Below, piece after piece: positions 1-11,702 of a stretch of 64,000 bases of DNA. The notes beneath the pieces are model-generated. The model saw nothing but the letters and a program-made list of their open reading frames with translations. It was not told the origin of the DNA and searched no databases. The position numbers and the translations under genes are program-made. Origin of the DNA: Gracilariopsis chorda (taxonomy: Eukaryota; Rhodophyta; Florideophyceae; Gracilariales; Gracilariaceae); assembly GCA_003194525.1 (NCBI GenBank), contig NBIV01000222.1, forward strand, positions 1-64,000. Reading direction: 5' to 3'. Numbering within the stretch: the stretch's first letter is position 1; each line of letters starts with the position of its first letter.

Positions 1-3000
1 GGAGTTGATCTGTTCCGGTTTGCCTCCTCGCAAGCGAGCATCGAAATTCCGTTTGTAGACGGCTTGGGCGTGGTCCATCGCCTTCCGCGCTGCGGGTACC
101 AGCTTGGTCAGCCATGCTTTCCACTTCTGGCGGTAATCCTTCACAGAAGGGAACGCGTCCAACGTAGGTTGGGATTCCAACGCCATTGGCGGGGGTGTCC
201 GTGAAAGGACCAACTCGAAAGGGGATATTCCGGTAGTCCGGTGTACCTGCGTATTGTACGCAAAGGTCACGGCATCCGTGTAGATATCCCAAGTCTTGGG
301 GTGGTCAGCCGTGTAAGCACGGAGAGCTGCGAGCATTGTCCGGTTGAAACGCTCGACCTGCCCATTAGACTGGGGATGATACGTGGTCGTGAAGAGATTC
401 TTCACGTCCAGTATCCGACAGACGTCCTGGAAAAATCGCGATGCGAACTGTTTCCCGTTGTCGGAAAGTAGCTCCAAAGGAGGTCCGTAGGCAAACACCC
501 AATGCCGCACAAAGGCGTGAGCGACCGTGTAGGCGGTAATCCTCTTTAGAGGGACTGTCCGAACTAATTTCGAGAACCTGTCCGTAATAACGAGTAGGAA
601 CTTGTTGCCTCTCCTGGTAGAGAGCAATGGTCCGAGAATGTCAATTGCGACAAACTCGAGCGGCGCCCTGGCGGGGAATAGCTTCATCCGTTTGGAGTGC
701 TTCCGGAGTTTGACCCGGTTCTTCGCGCATTGCGTGCAAAACCGCACCGTAGCGTAGCAATCAACCGCCATGGCGGGCCAGTAGAAATCCCTGCGAAGGG
801 TTAGATAAAGCTTCCTCCCACCGGAGTGTCCCCCGAGTTTCGGGTAATGCGAAAGGTGCAATATCCGCTTCTGTAGCGTGTGCGGTACCACAACTTGTGG
901 GGTAGCCTCGACGGTCCTCACGAGGTAACCAATGTCGTTCACCCCGAAGGGGAGGTTCTCTCCGCCGTTGAGGCGTGCACGTATCCTTGTACAGAAGGGG
1001 TCCCCGAATTGTTCTCGGATCATTTCCTCGGTCTCAACCGGTACATAATTTCCCGGTATGGGTTTCTCAGAATCATCTCGCGATGCGAGTAGGTAGTCGA
1101 AGTCAGCATCTTCGTCCCAGTTTTCTGGCTCAGCCTCGACGGCACATTCCGGATCATCCGGGTCCATTGCCAGGAAACATGGGACTTCATCATCCTCCGT
1201 TGGGAGTGCCTCCCCACTTGTGGGTAAACGCGACAGAGCGTCGGCTTGGGTGTTCTGCGCGCCCTTTTTATAAATGACTTGAAAGTCATATTCCGCGAGG
1301 CGGAGTCTCCAGCGCATGAGGCGTCCCGACGGGTCGGAGATATTCATTAACCACCTCAGTGAGGAATGATCCGTGTACACGGTGAAATGGACTCCCATAA
1401 GGTAGGGGCGCAGAGTGGTCATCGCCCATACGACGGCGAGGCACTCTTTCTCCGATACGGAGTAGTTCCGCTCATGAACATTGAGCGAACGTGACCAATA
1501 ACCAATTGGATGTCGTTCCCCCTCGGGGGTGGTTTGAAAAAGAGCACACCCGACTTGGTAGTCGCTCGAGTCCGTATCTACGGAGTATGGCAACCCAAGT
1601 TGTGGGAGATGTAGGATTGGTGCTGATGTGACAGCCTCCTTTAAGGAGTTAAAAGCTTCCGATTGCTCGGGCGTAAATTTTCCCAGTTTTGGGGGGTTCC
1701 CCTTTCGCAACAACGCGTTCAGGGGCGCTGCAGTATCCGAAAAGTTCGGGATAAACCGTCGATAGACGTTGACCAGCCCCAGAAAGGAGCGCAGTTCCGT
1801 TTGAGTACGGGGTTCTTTCGCCTCAACGAGGGATTTGACTCGAGCTTTCTCGATCGCTAACCGTCCAGGACGGATAATGTGACCCAGATATTTCACAGTA
1901 TCTGTGAAAAACTCGCATTTCCTCAACTTGAGGGTAATTCCCGCATCGCGGAGTACGGTCAGCACGTCTCGGACGTGAGTGAGATGGTCGTCCAACGAGT
2001 TGGAGAAGATGATAATATCATCAAGGTAGACCAGACAACTCCGCCACTTAAAGCGGTTGAGTAGGATATCTACTGCACGCTGAAAGGTGGCGGGGGCGTT
2101 GGTTAACCCAAATGGCATCCGCTTGAAGCGGTACGTTCCTGCATGGCAGGTGAATGCGGTTTTGTTGCGATCCTCCTGTCTGACAGGTACTTGCCAATAT
2201 CCCCAATTGGCATCAAGGGCCGTGAACACGGTGGCGTCTCCAAGGGAGTCAATGCACTCGTCCATACGAGGGATGGGGTACGTGTCCCTAACAGTCACGG
2301 CATTGAGCCGGCGGTAGTCGACACAGAACCTCCAGGTTCCGTCAGCCTTTAAAGCCAGTACAACTGGGGATGCCCAGGGCGATTGAGCGGGCTCAATCAC
2401 ACCTGCGCGGAGCATCTTGTCCACCTGGGACTGCTCCTCTTCCCGAGCTTTCGGACCTGCCCTGTAAGGGGGTTGTGCAACCGGTCGCGCACCGGGGATT
2501 AAATCGATCCGGTGTTCCGTTGCATCAATCTCGCCAAGCGAGCCATCCCACATTGTGGTGAATTCCCGTAACATAGTACGGAGTTTGTTGCGGTGCGACT
2601 CTGGCACGTGGCTGAAGTCCAGCGCTTCAAGTGCTTTTTCCGGATCAATCCGGTCATTGCTCGATGGAGCATTGTCCTGTGGAACAGGTGTGGTTCGCAA
2701 TTCCGAGTTACTCGGTATGTTCGACGCTGAAGTAGCGGTTTCCTCCCCCTCCTTAGACTTGACGTCTTCGGACGGCGGGGTGAACTCCTCAGAAGAGGTG
2801 GTAACTCCGAGTACATCGGCGGCTGTCATCTTCGTTTGCAGCATTCCCATAGGATGGGGGGTTACACTCCCAATTACTTGGTGTTTGACCAGATACTGGG
2901 GGTGTTTGCCAAGGTTGGCAACCAATATCCGGAAAGGAACATCCGGGGAAATGGAGACAATTCCATTAGCCAGCGCTAGCTGGGATTTCTCGTACAACGA

Positions 3001-3810
3001 GGCGAGGGGTTGTATAACCCGAAGACCGTGTTGACGGGAATTTACCTGTACCCAGACTTGGGACTCAGCCGGTATAGAAACCGAGGCAGCGACGCGGAGC
3101 TTGGTGGACTCGCGGGACGCGGGCGGTGGTTCCTGCGCAGCAGGGAGCGGAACTTGTTTCCGAGAGGACCGCTTTAGCGGGCGGCGAACAATCGGAACCG
3201 ACGATCCGTCGTCAAGTTCTACACGCCTGAGGCGGGGCCTGATTGCGTCGACAAATCTGTCGCAGTAATCACATCCCAGTATGACTGGTGCTGCCAGTGA
3301 ACGGCAAACGATGAAGTCCAACTTCACCACAGATGTACCAAGTCTCACGACGAGGTCCACTGTGCCCACCGTTTGTAACGGATTGTTGTTCGCATCCGAA
3401 ATGTCGGGGACCGCGTCAGAGCGGATACGCGACCGCACAAGCGGGGGTAACAATGATTCCACGACAAAGTTGGGGCCTGCACCTGTATCCAGGACGGTGA
3501 GAAACCTAACCATAAACTGGGGGTCAAGGCCAAGGTCAGCATAGACCTTATAATTGCGCTTGGCCAAGACCAAGACTCTACCGGGAATCCGGGGATTTTT
3601 ACTCCGTATCCACGGGCGACGCAACACACCGAGGTGCGCAGAGTCCGCGTCAGCGGTGTCTTTCCTCGAGAGGACTTTCACCGGGGAGCGAGGCGAGGAC
3701 GCCTCGGGCGCCAACAGCCTCGTTTTTGAGGACGCCTCTCCCAAAGGGGAGACTCCCTCAGTTAGTTTTCCGCCTTCGGCGGTGGGTCGGTTTCCTCGAC
3801 AACGAGTGCT
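1..3810 (-). CDS. pol: Pol polyprotein of gypsy element A (partial, open throughout)
   Basis: Reverse-transcribes and integrates the element. I read the frame codon by codon and found no stop from 3810 to position 1 (1270 codons). Domains in sense order: aspartic protease with an intact DTG triad at 3489-3481; reverse transcriptase with YLDD at 2028-2017; RNase H with its first acidic motif near 1590; HHCC zinc-binding integrase N-domain near 870-720; integrase DDE residues at 642-640 (D), 462-460 (D) and 354-352 (E). The frame is -1 relative to gag and overlaps its last 49 bases, with no ATG at its head, so a Gag-Pol fusion by -1 frameshifting is the likely mode of expression (known for the superfamily; inferred here). 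The C-terminal part lies beyond the window. Confidence 0.93.
3762..3810 (-). other. gag-pol overlap, candidate -1 frameshift zone (element A)
   Basis: The pol frame is open upstream only to 3810, so any -1 shift must fall in this 49-base overlap. The run GGAAAAC sits directly before the gag TAA. It is preceded by the stem CCGCC/GGCGG and followed by CTCCC/GGGAG, which could pause ribosomes. The heptamer is not a canonical X-XXY-YYZ site, so the exact slip point is inference. Confidence 0.5.
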
Positions 3811-5936
3811 TCATCCCGTTGACGGGGGTTTCTATCCGCATAAGCGGGGGTTGCAACGGATGGTTGCGTGATCTCCCGAATCGGGGTGTATGAAGCTTGC
3901 CGCGCACGCGGGGTCTGTGGTAGGGCGTGAGAAAAGTCCGTTTTAGCACGGAGGTAGGAAGCCGTCGGGACGGAACGTTTCTCCTCTGGAGTGAGGGCCT
4001 CATAATTTGCCACCACCTTGGCCATATCCTTCAGTGAACAAATACACTGAGGAGAGGTATGGCCATGGGCATAGCACAGGTGGCAAATGAGAGCCAGCAC
4101 CGCGACACGCGGATTATTATTCCGAGTATCGGAGAAGCGAACCGCAGGACGGGTGTCAGTCCATCCAGGCCGTTGATAACGGGTTTGACCGTTTGAAAAC
4201 GGGAGTCGTTGGGGTTGAACCCGACTGTTACCACCGTATAAAACGGGATCTTCTGTTCCCGTATCATGGGTCATCTCCGTCGTTGACGGTAACTCACTGG
4301 TGGGTATCGACACACCATCCCCCTGCGCTAAATGCACGGTATCAAATCCCTGTCCAGGGTTCCCATCCGCGGTGAGCGGGAGAGAGGAAGCTTCGCTTTC
4401 CAGCAACAACGCCTTGGCGGATTTAGACCGATTGTTCGGAGTTCTTGCACGAAGTGCATCCCCTTCCGCTCGAGCGTGTTGGACCAGCTCGAGGTAGGTG
4501 ATCCTTCGCTTGTCCTCCCGATAACGGGTAACTAAACTCCGGATTGCCGGGTCAAGACCATCAATGAACATGGTACTGCGCTCCCCAGCGGGGTATACGT
4601 TACCACATCTGTGGAAAGCCTTGTTAAGGCGCACCGAGTAATCGGTCTCGGTCTCTCCAGCACGCTGGCGTGTATCTCGCAAAGCGAGGATAGCCTGCTG
4701 AATAGCGGTGTTGGTGGCGTAGGAGCGCAGAAGATACTGCACAGCCTCCGGCCAGCAAGTAACTCCTCCCTCGGAGGCCCGAGAAGATCCTCGGACAGAG
4801 GTGTATTGGTCCTCGGCCACTCCCCGTAAGAAATAAGGTAAAGCCAAATAGGCTTGTCCCTCATTCATACCGAGGATATCGGCCTCCGCTACAAAGCGGG
4901 ATAGGAAATCCAGTACTAGGACTGGGTCCTCTCCAGTAAAATACTGGTTGCGGAGCGAGAGCTGCATTCGCTTAATGCATTCTCACACCTTTCCCGTACC
5001 ACGGGGCGTACGTCCAAGTGACGAATCTTCAAGCCGGTAGTACCGGTATGATAAAAGCTTCCGGTAATCCGGGTTTGTCGGTTTCAATTCCCGGAGACCG
5101 GGGTGTCTTCTCCCCTTCTGGCGGGTTCGGACCACACCTTCAGTGGCCGATGACCGCTTCGAGCGGGAGGAGTAGCCTCGCTTCTCGTCCTCCGAGTCGG
5201 AGTCCGAGGAGCGAGAGCTAACCGAATGGTTTCTGGATGAGTCCGACGATGTCGAAGAATCGGAGTCCGAATATTTTCGGTGATGTTTCCGTCGGTGATG
5301 GCGTTTCTTCTTCCCAGCAAGCTGGTCGTTGTGCGATGCCTCGTTTACCGGATCACCCGGGGATGGTTTGTTCATGAGGACGAACTGCTCCAGCGTCTCC
5401 AGGCGGGCACCAATCCGATCAAATCGGGCTTCAACTCCTTCGATGAAGGCGGCGGGTTGTCCCAAACTCTCCAACACGGAGTTGACGTCAGACCGTAAAA
5501 TACGGAGCTCCTCGGCGACCTCCTTTACGGGGGTTGCCGAGACCACCTCTTGGAGGGATTTTAGTTCCCCTACAAGGGTGTCATGGGCGGTCCACAGAGC
5601 GCGGACCTGGGATTCCAGGGAAGTTCCCTGGGGGGTGTTATCACCCGTTCCACGGGGGCTTGAAGCCGCGACAGCAGGAGCAGGCCGGGGTGCCTGGGGC
5701 ACTGCGGCAACAGCCGGAGTCGATGCTGCGTTCCCCTGCGGGGGTGATAACGAGGGCAAAAGGAGGTTCCGGGGTTCCCGGTCGGGGGTATCATTCCACG
5801 ATGAAGCGGCGCCAGCACGGCTGGAACTTGTCCGTATAGGGATACGGGGTACGAACCGAACTTCGGAAGAGTCCGCGTTGTCGCGGGAGCGACTACGCGT
5901 AACCACTGGCTCCGCGTCGGAGGGATTTCTCGACAT
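3762..5936 (-). pseudogene. gag: Gag of gypsy element A with one in-frame stop
   Basis: Structural protein that forms the virus-like particle and binds the element RNA. The frame has 725 codons including the terminal TAA, from ATG at 5936, but a TGA at 4983-4981 interrupts it; element B has CGA (Arg) there. Features: Ser/Pro-rich N-terminus, coiled-coil-like middle, a basic then Ser/Asp-rich stretch near residues 210-265, a retrotransposon capsid domain after about residue 320, and one CX2CX4HX4C zinc knuckle (CHLCYAHGHTSPQC, 4085-4044). Apart from the stop it matches the B copy closely and has the same length. Confidence 0.9.
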
Positions 5937-6020
5937 GAGAAAATACCGTTACGACGGGAAACGATCACGGAACTTCCGGTGAATGAAAACAAACCTCGTA
6001 AGAGGGAAAACAAAAACCGA

Positions 6021-6038
6021 TTCTAGGTCGGGAGACCA
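6021..6038 (-). other. Primer binding site of element A, tRNA-Tyr-like
   Basis: The plus strand reads TTCTAGGTCGGGAGACCA, ending in CCA three bases from the LTR edge. It looks like the 3' end of a tRNA with acceptor G72, discriminator A and CCA. A C1:G72 pair is typical of eukaryotic tRNA-Tyr, so tRNA-Tyr is the suggested primer; the tRNA identity is inference. Confidence 0.7.
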
Positions 6039-6041
6039 CTT

Positions 6042-6848
6042 TGTGGTGCAATGCCCCAAAGGGGAAAAACACCGAAAGACGTCCGGGATCTTCCTCTCAC
6101 GAGGTGAACCCAGTTGGGTAGAGCCCTCCCAGAGGTGTCACGGCGAAGCCGGTTTGTAAGACCAGGGACACCTGTCGCGACTCGCGCAGGGAGGTGAAGG
6201 CGAAGAATCGGTATCCGCGTGAGCGGGGTGTGATCCTCAGTAGAGGTATGTTTCCACGTAAGTGGGGGTGTGTGAGCGGATGCGCACACGAGGGCCGCGG
6301 ATAGCGGGAGGTGCTACCCTAAAAAGGGGAAAGAGGAAGGACGAGTGGGTCGCGAGAGCGACGAGTAGATACGGCGATGCCGGTGGACGGGACTCCCTAT
6401 ACAGGGCGAAACACCAATATGATTGGAACAATTAGTACTCCCAATGATGGGTCTCCTTTAGATGTGCAAGGGGGGTGAACTTCCGTACACTACGGTGCTT
6501 CCCTCCAAGGAGGAGTTGAGAACACGCGGAGGCGGTAAAGCTCAGAGCCAATTCCCCAGGTTGGGGTCCCTTCTTGGGGAAGGTTTACTGGTGCGACGGC
6601 AGTGCGCCGTCGCACTAAGTACTAGCTTCCCAGAAATGGGTGTGAAAATAATAAATAAAATTAACTAAAATACTCCACATTCCGTGGCAACATCCACTAC
6701 TGTGGCCAACCGCCAATTGACCCAAAACCGTGTCCCACGTGTCCATACCCACCATTGTGGGGCGTAGTTCATATACACACTACACAACCGATAATATCGG
6801 GAAAGCGTTCAAGTACCCAGAATCCCTCCCTGAGGGCGTTGCACTTCA
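6042..6848 (-). repeat. 5' LTR of gypsy element A (807 bp)
   Basis: Long terminal repeat with TG...CA ends, matching the two LTRs of element B and the solo LTRs at 31327 and 55307. It should carry promoter and polyadenylation signals. Its most stable hairpin is GTGCGACGGC/GCCGTCGCAC (6591-6615). The outer end is TTCA rather than the TACA of the other copies. Confidence 0.93.
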
Positions 6849-6917
6849 CAAGGCAGCACACCTCCGACGCGGAATCTGCACACATTTATGTACTTCCCTG
6901 CCCCTTGATAAGGATTA

Positions 6918-7384
6918 AAAACCTCAGGATCCAGAATAGATTTTTGGTCACGGCCAAGCGCAGTTCCAAGGATAATGCTTATCATGGCCTTGACCCTCAT
7001 TCTATGGTGAAATTTCTAACAGTCCTGGACACAGGTGCAGGCCCAATCTTCAGCGTGGAAGCATTGATACCCCCCAGGTGCGGTCTTTTATCTGTCCCCA
7101 AAACGGTCCACGGCGTTGCAGATGCGAACAATAATCCGTTAAAAACAGTGGTTACCGTCGATGCGTTCGTGTGATTTGGCACGCCCGTCATGAAGCTCGA
7201 ATTTATTCTTTATCGGTCATTGGTCGCTCCAATTATACTGCGATGTGGCTACTGTTACAAAGTTTTCGACACAATCAGGCCGTGCCTTAGGCGTGTGGAG
7301 CTCGATGATAGATAGTACGTCTCGATCGTCGATCGCCTGCGGAAGCGTGCTTGGCAGAACCAAGTTCCCCTACCTGCTGCGTGC
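6918..7384 (+). pseudogene. Decayed gypsy protease fragment, plus strand
   Basis: Translation shows FLTVLDTGAG followed by ADANNNPL, aligning to the protease part of Pol in elements A and B but strongly diverged and broken by stops after about 7174. It lies in the opposite orientation to A and begins about 70 bp beyond A's LTR. It is a relic of a related, older element; no LTR was found for it. Confidence 0.75.
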
Positions 7385-8053
7385 TAGATTTAGTTTCCAT
7401 TTTACCTTCCTTTGAGATTAGTTGGCTCCAGCACCAGTGCTAACGTGTTTACTCGTTCCATTTTTATTCTACTCCATCTTCTGAAGAGATCGGCTACCTA
7501 TTTTACATGTCTACCTGACCTCAAAGCCGAATTGACATCTTTTGTGACATACTGTCATTATGACAAGACAACATGCTTATGTCAGAGAAGGCCCGAATGG
7601 TCACGTGGACAAAGTTGGCTCCAAAGTACACGTCGCCTACTACTTACAACGTCGATAAATCATGCAAACGGTACAGCAATGGTCTATCGGTCACGAAAGA
7701 TTCCTGCAAGATCCGTGCGGAGTCATCATGGGCACCGGTTAATGCCAGATCTTCAAGACCCTATCTGCTGCTGATCCTTCCCAAGTCATAGAATAAGTCA
7801 TCAGCGCTGGGTAATCCGCCAAGTCATCAAACGGTTAGATTTGGCATTGAACCCGGTAAACCACCAACACATGGAGTCCAACGAGAGGACCAAGCATAAT
7901 GGCGTTAAACTCGGACGATTTATCATTGACTAATGGCACTGATAGAATTAGGCTAGACTCTCTATGTAAACCCAGATGGATGCTCCGAACTTCAACTCGG
8001 ACCATTACCATCTACTTCCAACCATTCTCAACCATTACACTTCTGTTCCTAAG
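7385..8053 (+). repeat. Left arm of a 4.3 kb inverted duplication
   Basis: About 669 bp that match the reverse complement of 11037-11702 along its whole length, at roughly 75-80% identity by eye. Short homologous frames occur in both arms (7899-8120 plus, 10963-11193 minus), so the unit may derive from a coding transposon, but I do not recognise the protein. Confidence 0.8.
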
Positions 8054-11036
8054 ATATGGCCAGTCAAGAAGTCTATCTAAAACAGCCAACGATTCAGCAA
8101 GAGACAATAGAGAACCCTAACAGCAAAAGAGGAAAGAAAACCAAACAAATGTACGAGAATCAAAGAACGAAAAAACCAAAAGAAAACGACACATCACCAT
8201 GCTTTTCTCTCTTACTAAGTAAATATAATGTGGAAAAAGACGTGAATTATGCGGTACATGTGTTTGAGGCGTTAGAAGACAATAAAACGTTGAAATAATA
8301 AGTATCCTTCCTGTAGTGTTAAATATTTGCAAATCATAAACCATTGGCATCATAACCAGTAGAAAGTATTGTTTTGCGTAAGAGGTGTGAGTGAAAAAAG
8401 TGCAATAGATGCTAGACAGTGTGGTGCCAACGTTTTCGTTGGCACGAAGTTGAAGAAGACGCAGAATGTACTCGCTGGATATTGGTGCCTGTTTGTTGAG
8501 TAACGTGTTAGATATGCGCGGTTTAGGTGATACGTTTCTAAACGAAGTCTTAAAAATGAATACGCTGCCAACAATACGTTCAAACACGCTTGAAATAAGA
8601 AAAGTGGGGTAGCTGCGTGTAGTTTCCTGTTTGTAGCTTGACGGTACTGAAGTTCGAAGATACGGTGATAAAGATGGACGATACGGTGCTGCAGATGAAC
8701 AATACGGTGCTGGGTGTAGGTTGCTGGGTTTGGACGATATTGGTGCGTATTTCGCTGCATGAGAGGCGTGATCCACAACGTCACGCAGGTGTAACGCAAA
8801 AATTCAAAACCCAGGCTTAATGAATAATCAGTAAAAGGCGGCTATGGCTGGCTGTACAGATACTACCAAGTTTTTTTTGTGCAGTAGAGATGGTTTATTG
8901 TACTTTTGATCGGAGGTAAGGGTTTTTTGGGTTGATCAGACAGGGCATTACCAAGATATGTGAGGTTTTGGACGAAATCCTGGAAGTGCCATCTAATTGG
9001 CTTACTGATATATGCGACATAAAGTTCACTCACCACACCATCGGGTAGATGGGATCAACTAATCGTTAGTAATACTCCTTGAAGCTGAGCCCAAATTGGA
9101 TAAATCAAGTTCCTCAACCGTTTTTAATCTCTTAACGCCAACCTTTGCGACTTGCCTCGTGCTCTATTCGTGAAAAGGCGACGTCTTGCCAAGATGCATT
9201 GGGTGAAAATTCAGCTGGACGCAATCATGAGCGTTTGTTGTACGTATTATGCCCCCGCAAGCAGAATCCCTATATGCCATTCCACCGTAGCTATACAATA
9301 CTCGGTTGCCCGAGCAATCATGGACTTGGTGCAGATCACTTGAGTAATTCGCCACTCTTCAACTCATCGCCTCAACAGCAAAAGCTAGTAATCTGTATCA
9401 TCCGTTCACACATTCAGAGTCACATGCATTCAAGTGAATAGCATCATGTCACTTTTTTGACTTTCAGGCATCCCTAAGCCTTGCAACACATCTAAACCAT
9501 CTTCCAACTTCTCAATTATGCGGCGTACCACAATAAGTTACTACTTTCCAACCACCCCGTCGTTCCGTCGCATCTTGAGTCCTTCCAAATATGATCTTAA
9601 CACGTCGATCTGGGGGCCGCCTCCAACCATCATGACAAGCATGCAGGCTCACCGCCGACTTGTCGGCCATGAATTTGACTGTCGTTCCCCATTGCCCGAA
9701 AACTGCGCGGTGAGCCACTTTCGAATTCATGCTGGTTTTAATGGAGCTCAATTGACCACCATATGTCTCTGCATAGAGCACTGCGGTATAAGAAGAAACT
9801 AGACGATCCCAACTGGCACAAAAACCTTCTGCTCGACTCGATTGCGCACTTCAATCTTCACCCTAGTTTGACTGCAGTGCAAACACATTTCAACTCAAAT
9901 AACAAACGCTCAAAACAACAAGTATATCTAACTGGTTCTGTTTGAAATAAACGTCCTCGAGAGGGAAATAAAGTCCGCCGCGTGGTTTCTGGAGCACAAT
10001 GCGTGCCGTTCTTTGCAAACTTGGAGGAAGAAAAAAGCACATGAAGCAAACCACAATCAAAGAAGAGAACTTAAATCAGATCGAAAATTCCTATGATAAC
10101 ATGATATCAGTGGAATGTTTTGAAAGTCCTGAATCCAGGTTACCCGCAACTACTGCCACCAACACGGAGCCATGCAGACTCGTCAAAAAAGAGGTTCACT
10201 TGCGTCTTCTGCATCTCTTTCCTGATTACACCACCATATTACCATATCTTGACATTGATGAGTAACTACCAAAACGATTGAGAACAAAACGCAGTGGTAG
10301 AGGGATGGAGACCCTGGTTTGCGGGTGCTATGTAATGTACATTGTGGCCAATAAAGGCCTGTAACCCTTCATCACGGACAAAGAACGTCACATGACTCCT
10401 TTAACTGTCATTGAACTATGATATCAAACTGTTTTGAAACAACTTCATCATTCTGCTCTCGGTGTCGCCATCTTCTTTTGAGACCCACCGCTACAACCCC
10501 CAACGGCGTTCTTTATCTTAGTGCAAGCTTGGAGCTCAAAGTTGTCCAAACTGTTGCATGAATGTCAGAAAAATCGCAGGCCACCCATCAATCACCATTG
10601 TCTGGAACAGTTACGATGAAGTTGCAATAACTATCATATCATTCAGCTCTTTTATTGCTCTGAAGGATTCACAATTGGTTTTGTTTGTTACTTGTCTTGC
10701 TTTTCCTTTGTTTCTTCTACCGATCAATGGACCTGCGAATTTCCTCTGTGTCGGTATGATTTCTTATCTTTCGTCACTTTGGAACTGAAACTTTTAAATT
10801 CATGGTCATCTTACATCCTCAAAGAATTTCTTTCTTCGCGCTCCCATTGTTTATATTCTTGCTAGTGCTAATGGCGCTCACATGAATTATTCTCACTGCT
10901 AATCTGTATCATTACTTCATAGCATACTATCGCTTCTACGGCATAGCTGCTGACCAACCTTATCATCTCCTTGCTGTTGATAAATCCCCTGCTTGGTACT
11001 GAGCTTCTCCGTCTATCTTACTCGTCACTACACTAC
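8054..11036. other. Spacer between inverted arms, no recognised gene
   Basis: About 3 kb between the arms. The longest frame (minus, 8117-8776, 219 codons) matches nothing I know and overlaps another open frame, so I do not call it. A plus frame at 9999-10265 (88 codons) is also unassigned. A small hairpin (GCCAACG/CGTTGGC) lies at about 8426-8443 and a 21-bp tandem repeat at 8638. No transposase or replication gene was seen. Confidence 0.5.
8638..8721 (+). repeat. Four tandem 21-bp units
   Basis: Four imperfect copies of a 21-bp unit around the core ATACGGTG (units start at 8638, 8659, 8680, 8701). In one plus frame they give a seven-residue repeat of the type DTVLQMN. No larger protein context was found. 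Confidence 0.7.
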
Positions 11037-11702
11037 TGTTAGAAACAGAGGTGCAAATTGTTGAGAATGATTGGGCGTCGATGGTGATTATCTGGGTTGA
11101 CGTTCTGAGCATCCATCGGGGTTTACATAGAGGGTCTGATCTAGTTCTATCAGTGCCACTAGTCAATGACAAATCGTCCGGGTTTAACGGCATTATGCTT
11201 GGTCTTATAGTTGGCCTCTATACCTGGGTGGTTTCGGTTTAATGCCAGATCTTGCCGTTTGATGACTTGACAAATTCCCCAGCTGATGACTTGTTCTCTG
11301 ACCTGGCAAAGATCAGCAACAGACATGGTCTTGATGATCTGGCATAACCTCAAAGTGCTCATGATGACTTGGCACGGATCTGTCGGGAACCTTCTATGAC
11401 CGTTTGATCATTGCTGTACCATGTGAGGTGTTCAACGTTGTATGTAGTAAGCAACGTGTATATTGGAGCCGAGCTTGTCCACATGGTCGGTTGGAACTTT
11501 TCTGACATACGCATGTTGTCCTGTCAAGTTAAAAGCATGTCGCAAAAGATATCAACTCGGCTTTGAGGCCAAGTAGACATGTGAAATAGGTAACTGATCT
11601 ATTCAGAAGATTGGATAGAATAACAATAGGAAAAGTAGACATGTTAGAGCTGATGCTGGCGCCAACTTTACTCAAACAAAGATAAAATAGTAACTAAATC
11701 CA
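11037..11702 (-). repeat. Right arm of the 4.3 kb inverted duplication
   Basis: Reverse-complement partner of 7385-8053, with end-to-end similarity and only small gaps. Divergence between the arms argues for an old duplication or two independent insertions in opposite orientation. Confidence 0.8.

Larger units (their letters stand above)
1..6848 (-). mobile_element. Ty3/gypsy chromovirus-like element A, partial (cut by window start)
   Basis: Minus-strand LTR retrotransposon. Order in the sense direction is 5' LTR (6848-6042), tRNA primer site, gag, then pol in the -1 frame running off the window edge inside the integrase C-terminal region. It aligns almost base for base with complete element B at an offset of 35540, so it is the same family; the missing part should hold the long linker, chromodomain and 3' LTR. 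The 3' LTR and target-site duplication lie outside the window. One gag stop codon is the only coding defect seen. Confidence 0.95.

Noticed and set aside
8117..8776. 219-codon minus ORF in the inverted-repeat spacer
   Set aside because: No recognisable domain, overlaps another open frame, and composition gives no coding support.
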